NCBI RefSeq assembly: GCF_002879855.1
Contig: NZ_PNYB01000001.1
Coordinates: 450,474-514,473, forward strand
DNA length: 64,000 nt
From: Trinickia soli
Lineage (GTDB): Bacteria > Pseudomonadota > Gammaproteobacteria > Burkholderiales > Burkholderiaceae
Direction: 5' to 3'
Part shown: piece after piece, positions 60,909-64,000 of the stretch
How positions within the stretch are numbered: position 1 is the stretch's first letter
Layout of the letters: every line of letters begins with the position of its first letter
Translations under genes and position numbers: made by a program
The notes under the pieces: generated by a model
The model's database searches: none
What the model was told of the DNA's origin: nothing
The model's input: only the letters and a program-made list of their open reading frames with translations

Positions 60909-61331
60909 TCACTCGTATTGCTGCAACTCCTGCCGGATCAAACTGTCGAGGTCCTTCGGATGCAAGAGGCTTCCGCGGTCGGTCGGCGTCGAAAAGACAA
61001 GGCAAATTCGTTGGTCCTTCTCCATGCCGGGAAGCCATCGGGCAAGAAAATCCTCCAGCGCGATTGCTTTCGGCTGGAACCCTTGCCACTCTGCAGTCGC
61101 ACAAAGTGCCGCGAACTCGTCCTCTGGCCAGAAGGGCACTGCTGTCGTTGCGCCAGTGGAAGCAGTGGCCCATCCGGTGTTGAACAGCCCCCACACGACC
61201 TCGAAGTCGGCGACCTTGCGGACGAAATAATCGCTTCGGGACCATGCGTCGAGTCGCAACACGTTCATGATCTTTGGCGGTACCGTCCCATCAAGCGCTG
61301 TCCCGCTCAAAACCTCGACGAGGGACCTCAT
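60909..61331 (-). CDS. DUF2750-family candidate immunity protein
   Basis: This 140-aa protein starts at the ATG at 61331 (GGAG upstream). It has DUF2750 features: DYFVRKVADFEVVWGLFNTG, VPFWPEDEFAALCATAEWQG and FQPKAIALEDFLARWLPGM. DUF2750 genes occur in polymorphic toxin loci. It sits between another candidate immunity gene and an Rhs tip remnant, so it probably protects against a former or current Rhs toxin tip. Confidence 0.75.
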   Translation of the reverse strand: MRSLVEVLSGTALDGTVPPKIMNVLRLDAWSRSDYFVRKVADFEVVWGLFNTGWATASTGATTAVPFWPEDEFAALCATAEWQGFQPKAIALEDFLARWLPGMEKDQRICLVFSTPTDRGSLLHPKDLDSLIRQELQQYE

Positions 61332-61410
61332 TCGTAAGCTCCAATGACAATCCGGCCGAACGGGGCGATGCTCTGCATGCATGCGGTTTCGTTCGGCTCA
61401 CATGAGCACG

Positions 61411-61773
61411 TCAGTGCAAGTCTAGGAAGTCGTCGTACTGCGCGTAGTGGTTCAGGCACCGGACAACTTCCTCGATCGTAGCTGTCGGCTTCTGCCGGTA
61501 TGCTAGGTCCACCACGGCCTGAAAATTTTCTCCGGAGTAAAGGAACGAATATCCGAGATCGTTGACCTGTGCCGGATAGAATTCCTCTCCATCGTCGTCC
61601 GCTTGGACTGTGTCACCAACATAGATAGTCATTCCAGGCCGGAAGCCATCGTCGGAATCGTCACCGTAGACGTCGTATAGGTAGGTCCTATCGTACCCAA
61701 CGGTGCGATCTCGTTTCTCCCGAACCAGGGCGATGAAATCCTCTATCTGATATGCCTTGTTCTTGAATTGGCT
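61411..61773 (-). CDS. Acidic candidate immunity protein of the Rhs locus
   Basis: A 120-aa acidic protein is taken from the ATG at 61773 (AGGA eight bases upstream); another ATG lies nine bases earlier. It is rich in Asp, Glu and Tyr (YLYDVYGDDSDDGFRPGMTI, GDTVQADDDGEEFYPAQV), typical of immunity proteins against basic nucleases. It is the first gene after the Rhs toxin tip once the IS is removed, so it is the best candidate partner of the WHH toxin. Family not recognised with confidence. Confidence 0.6.
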   Translation of the reverse strand, partial: SQFKNKAYQIEDFIALVREKRDRTVGYDRTYLYDVYGDDSDDGFRPGMTIYVGDTVQADDDGEEFYPAQVNDLGYSFLYSGENFQAVVDLAYRQKPTATIEEVVRCLNHYAQYDDFLDLH

Positions 61774-61783
61774 CATTTTGGAC

Positions 61784-62150
61784 ATCCTGTGCGTTGGTTC
61801 AGCTTGCCTCGCCTTCCTGGGTCTCCGCCTCCCCACTTGTCTCTACCGCCGCTTCCGTCGGGATGGTAGATGCCATGGTTGTCTTATATGGACGCCTCCC
61901 GGTTTGCCAAGTGATGTTCGATGTGGAGCACGGACAGGATCAGGCTGCAGACTTATATCCGGCCTTTGGTGCGGACGTGAGTCCGCTGGCCCTGATGGAA
62001 TTCGCCGGGGAAGGCCTCATCTCTGTAGCGTCCTCGAAGGACAGACAACGATCCAGGCTTGCTTCCCCGCGGTCCGACCTGTTGTGCCATCACGCGTACA
62101 TCAACCTGCGCAACCTATTAGCGATCCAACTCCTGTAGTCAATCAATCAT
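61784..62150. other. Non-coding stretch downstream of the IS1111-group transposase (candidate bridge-RNA region)
   Basis: About 370 bp separate the transposase stop from the next gene. No ORF with a ribosome site is convincing. IS110-family elements encode a structured bridge RNA next to the recombinase gene, and in the IS1111 group it is expected on the 3' side, so this is where to look. A 14-bp segment (TATGGACGCCTCCC, 61887-61900) is repeated on the opposite strand at 63283-63296, across the transposase. Exact IS ends were not determined. Confidence 0.35.
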
Positions 62151-63167
62151 CTACGCAGCGTGGGCCACGTAACCATGCTCGTACGTTCGGCCGTGGGCGA
62201 GCAGCGCCCAGATCGTGCGAGCTATTTTGTTGGCTAGCGCGACGACGGCCACATTGAACGGTCGTCGTGCTAGCAAATGCTGCAAGTGCTCACTGAACTG
62301 CTTTTGGTGTGTGAGTACCGATCGCGCGCCGTGAATCAGCAAAGTGCGCAAATACACGTCGCCTCGTTTGCTGATGCCCAAGAGTTTGACGCGCCCGCCG
62401 GTGCCACTCTGCCGGGGTACCAAGCCCAGGAACGCGGCGAATTCCCGTCCCGAGCGAAACGTGCTTGCATCGCCGATTGTCGCGATGGCGGCGCTCGCGC
62501 TGAGCAGTCCCACGCCCGGAATCGCCATGAGGCGCTTGGCCGCTTCGTCCTCGCGTTGCCAGGCTGCCAACCGGCGTTCGATAGCGGCGATGTCGTGCGT
62601 GAGTGCTTCGATGCGTTGCAGTTGTTCTCGCAGCGTCTCGATCACCATGGCCGGCAACGTGTCAGCCAATTCGGTCAACGCGCGCGCTGCGTGCGTCATA
62701 CCGTGCGGGCCGGCTGGCACGCCCGCGCCAAATTCGTAGAGCAAACCGTGCATCTGGTTGACCTGCATTCGGCGCATCTTCATCAGTTGCTCGCGCACGC
62801 GGTGCAGCGTCAGCACGCCTTGCTGCGCTTCACTCTTGATGGCCACAAAGCGCATCTCGGGACGTTGCACCGCTTCCCAGATCGCTTGAGCATCCGCGGC
62901 ATCGGTCTTGTTGCGCTTTACGAACGGTCTGACGAAGTGCGCAGCGATCAGCCGCACGTCGTGGCCGAGCCCCGTCAACTGTCGCGCCCAGTAATGGGCG
63001 CTGCCGCACGCCTCCATGGCCACGACCGCCGGTGCCCGATTCGCGAAGAACGGGCGCACTTGATCCCGCTTCAGTTGCCGTTTTCCGATTTCGCCCGTTT
63101 CCATGTCAACCCAGTGAATCTGGAATACTCGCTTTGCCAAGTCCAGGCCAAATGTCGTAGTCTTCAT
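62151..63167 (-). CDS. IS110-family transposase (IS1111 group)
   Basis: This 338-aa recombinase starts at the ATG at 63167 (AAGGAGG upstream). The N-terminal DEDD (RuvC-like) domain has D9 in FGLDLAKRVFQIHWVD, E in VAMEACGSAHYWARQL and D residues in KRNKTDAADAQAIWEA. The C-terminal Tnp_20 domain has IPGVGLLSASAAIATIGDA and the serine region VPRQSGTGGRVKLLGISKRG. It is complete and probably active. It lies between the Rhs toxin 3' end and the candidate immunity gene. Confidence 0.9.
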   Translation of the reverse strand: MKTTTFGLDLAKRVFQIHWVDMETGEIGKRQLKRDQVRPFFANRAPAVVAMEACGSAHYWARQLTGLGHDVRLIAAHFVRPFVKRNKTDAADAQAIWEAVQRPEMRFVAIKSEAQQGVLTLHRVREQLMKMRRMQVNQMHGLLYEFGAGVPAGPHGMTHAARALTELADTLPAMVIETLREQLQRIEALTHDIAAIERRLAAWQREDEAAKRLMAIPGVGLLSASAAIATIGDASTFRSGREFAAFLGLVPRQSGTGGRVKLLGISKRGDVYLRTLLIHGARSVLTHQKQFSEHLQHLLARRPFNVAVVALANKIARTIWALLAHGRTYEHGYVAHAA

Positions 63168-63268
63168 TTCGAGCCCTCCTTACCCTTTGTGGTCGTTGCA
63201 ACACCACCACTTTGGCACTCTGATGCCGTCGGGTACAGCGAGGGCTCCGCCGTTTCTACTGCCTCTCG

Positions 63269-64000
63269 CTACCGACGCGGAAGGGAGGCGTCCATACCAT
63301 CTCTGTGGTCATCGAAGCTAACTAGGTTAAGTAAACCTGGCGCATCGTTATGGTGCCACGTCATGCCCGGGGGGCTCTTGCTTAGATCGGGGTCTTTCAT
63401 CCAGTCGAGCAAAGCAGGATTGCGACCTAGCATATCCCTCCGATACTCGGGGTCCGTATTCATCCTTTCGATCAGCGTTTTGTTGGCTAGGCGGAATTGC
63501 ACAGCGTCGCTGGCGAAAAGCTTGTCTTCGGGGAGATCGAAATCATGGAACGAATGGAATTTCCCTTTACACCCTAGCCGTTTGCGAAGGCCGAGAGGGT
63601 CGATCCATTGAGTCGGGCTGGGGGCATACTGGTAGGCATTGATGCCACCCAGAACGCCGAGCGGGTCCTGACTGATGAAGCGTCCGCTGCTGGAGTCATA
63701 GTAACGATTCCGCGTGTAGCTGAGCCCCGTCTCAGAATCTTCCTGCTGCCCCTGAAACCGAATCGGATTCCGCGCCGCGATCCCCACCGCCTGCGAGACG
63801 CGCGCGATCACGTCCTGCGTCTCGCCCCACGCTCGATACGTCGCCTCCCACACCACATCGCCCAGCTCGTCCATCATCATATACGGCGTGCCGATATGAT
63901 CACAGTGGTAGTAGAAGACGTGTGCAGGCGATGCCGCCTGCGCAACGCGTTGCAGCGGATCTTCTTCCGGCAGATAGCGATCGGTCGGCTTCCAAACCGG
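63269..64000 (-). CDS. C-terminal part of an Rhs-repeat toxin with WHH-type nuclease tip
   Basis: The frame is open to the right window edge, so the N-terminal Rhs shell lies outside. Visible are YD/Rhs repeats (YLPEEDPLQRVAQ, HCDHIGTPYMMMDE, FQGQQEDSETGLSYTRNRYY). The conserved core end is INAYQYAPSPTQWIDPLGL, where the autocleavage site DPxGL lies. The variable toxin tip of about 107 aa follows, with PGMTWHHNDAPGLLNLV and SFDDHRDG, a WHH signature of the HNH/EndoVII nuclease superfamily. The stop at 63269 is about 100 bp from the IS transposase start. The tip seems intact. Confidence 0.88.
   Translation of the reverse strand, partial: PVWKPTDRYLPEEDPLQRVAQAASPAHVFYYHCDHIGTPYMMMDELGDVVWEATYRAWGETQDVIARVSQAVGIAARNPIRFQGQQEDSETGLSYTRNRYYDSSSGRFISQDPLGVLGGINAYQYAPSPTQWIDPLGLRKRLGCKGKFHSFHDFDLPEDKLFASDAVQFRLANKTLIERMNTDPEYRRDMLGRNPALLDWMKDPDLSKSPPGMTWHHNDAPGLLNLVSFDDHRDGMDASLPRR

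Noticed and set aside
61794..62138. 114-codon plus-strand frame in the gap beside the IS
   Set aside because: It has no ribosome site and no motif, and lies where the 3' non-coding part of an IS1111-group element is expected. Kept only as a candidate RNA region.
1..64000. CRISPR arrays, tRNA and rRNA genes
   Set aside because: No regularly spaced repeats and no tRNA-like T-loop/acceptor patterns or rRNA sequence were seen in manual reading; a dedicated scan was not possible.

Overview
The window looks like GC-rich chromosomal DNA of a beta-proteobacterium in the Burkholderiaceae (Burkholderia, Paraburkholderia or Trinickia-like). The signs are a DUF4148 exported protein, a glcDEFGBA glycolate operon with divergent glcC, Burkholderia/Ralstonia-type filamentous phage genes, an IS1111-group transposase and an Rhs locus. 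No rRNA, tRNA or CRISPR was found.

Layout. (1) 1-134: one end of an insertion sequence cut by the window edge. (2) 163-9917: an apparently complete inovirus prophage, bounded by an 18-bp perfect direct repeat that resembles the right half of a dif site. It has no integrase. It carries, mostly on the minus strand, rep, an ssDNA-binding-like protein, major coat, adsorption protein, a pVI-like protein, Zot/pI ATPase and secretin. Added here are three very small ORFs, an accessory module with its own GTTAC-NN-GTAAC operators, and a divergent repressor-like gene. The att core lies inside the repressor-like gene, so integration changes that protein's C-terminus. (3) 10.1-21.2 kb: a stress/metabolic island with GH15 glucoamylase-like, HMA-like, cupin, hemerythrin, AhpD-like, DUF2945, Rieske-ferredoxin reductase, CbpA/CbpM and a cytochrome b-molybdopterin fusion. 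It is interspersed with three gene remnants and two copies of a regulatory repeat. (4) 21.3-24.5 kb: a 1044-aa protein with an N-terminal DUF4157 (HExxH-type) domain, very basic nuclear-localization-like patches and a C-terminal Cys-His-Asp protease-like domain. It is a candidate secreted effector. (5) 24.5-36.2 kb: entericidin, SPFH protein, HxlR regulator, two MFS exporters, a CLC channel, an AIM24 protein, and an 1160-aa protein with a DUF4781-like region and a SLOG-like C-terminus, a second effector candidate. (6) 36.4-42.1 kb: a frameshifted carbohydrate-binding-like remnant, an orphan TpsA exoprotein, a MarR-GNAT fusion and small envelope proteins. (7) 42.1-49.8 kb: a two-component system followed by a heavy-metal RND efflux operon (OMF, MFP, HME-type pump), ending exactly at a truncated GST gene. 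(8) 50.3-59.7 kb: the glc operon for glycolate oxidation and the malate synthase step, with GlcC and two TGGT-N3-ACCA operators. (9) 59.8-64 kb: a VOC protein and the 3' end of an Rhs toxin locus. That locus holds a WHH-type nuclease tip, an IS1111-group insertion, two candidate immunity genes and displaced Rhs/SHH-toxin remnants.

The strongest leads are the two large effector-like proteins, the att-dependent C-terminal switch of the phage regulator with its paired operators, the phage accessory module with iterated GTTAC-NN-GTAAC palindromes, and the Rhs cassette graveyard. All calls come from reading the sequence; no database search was possible.
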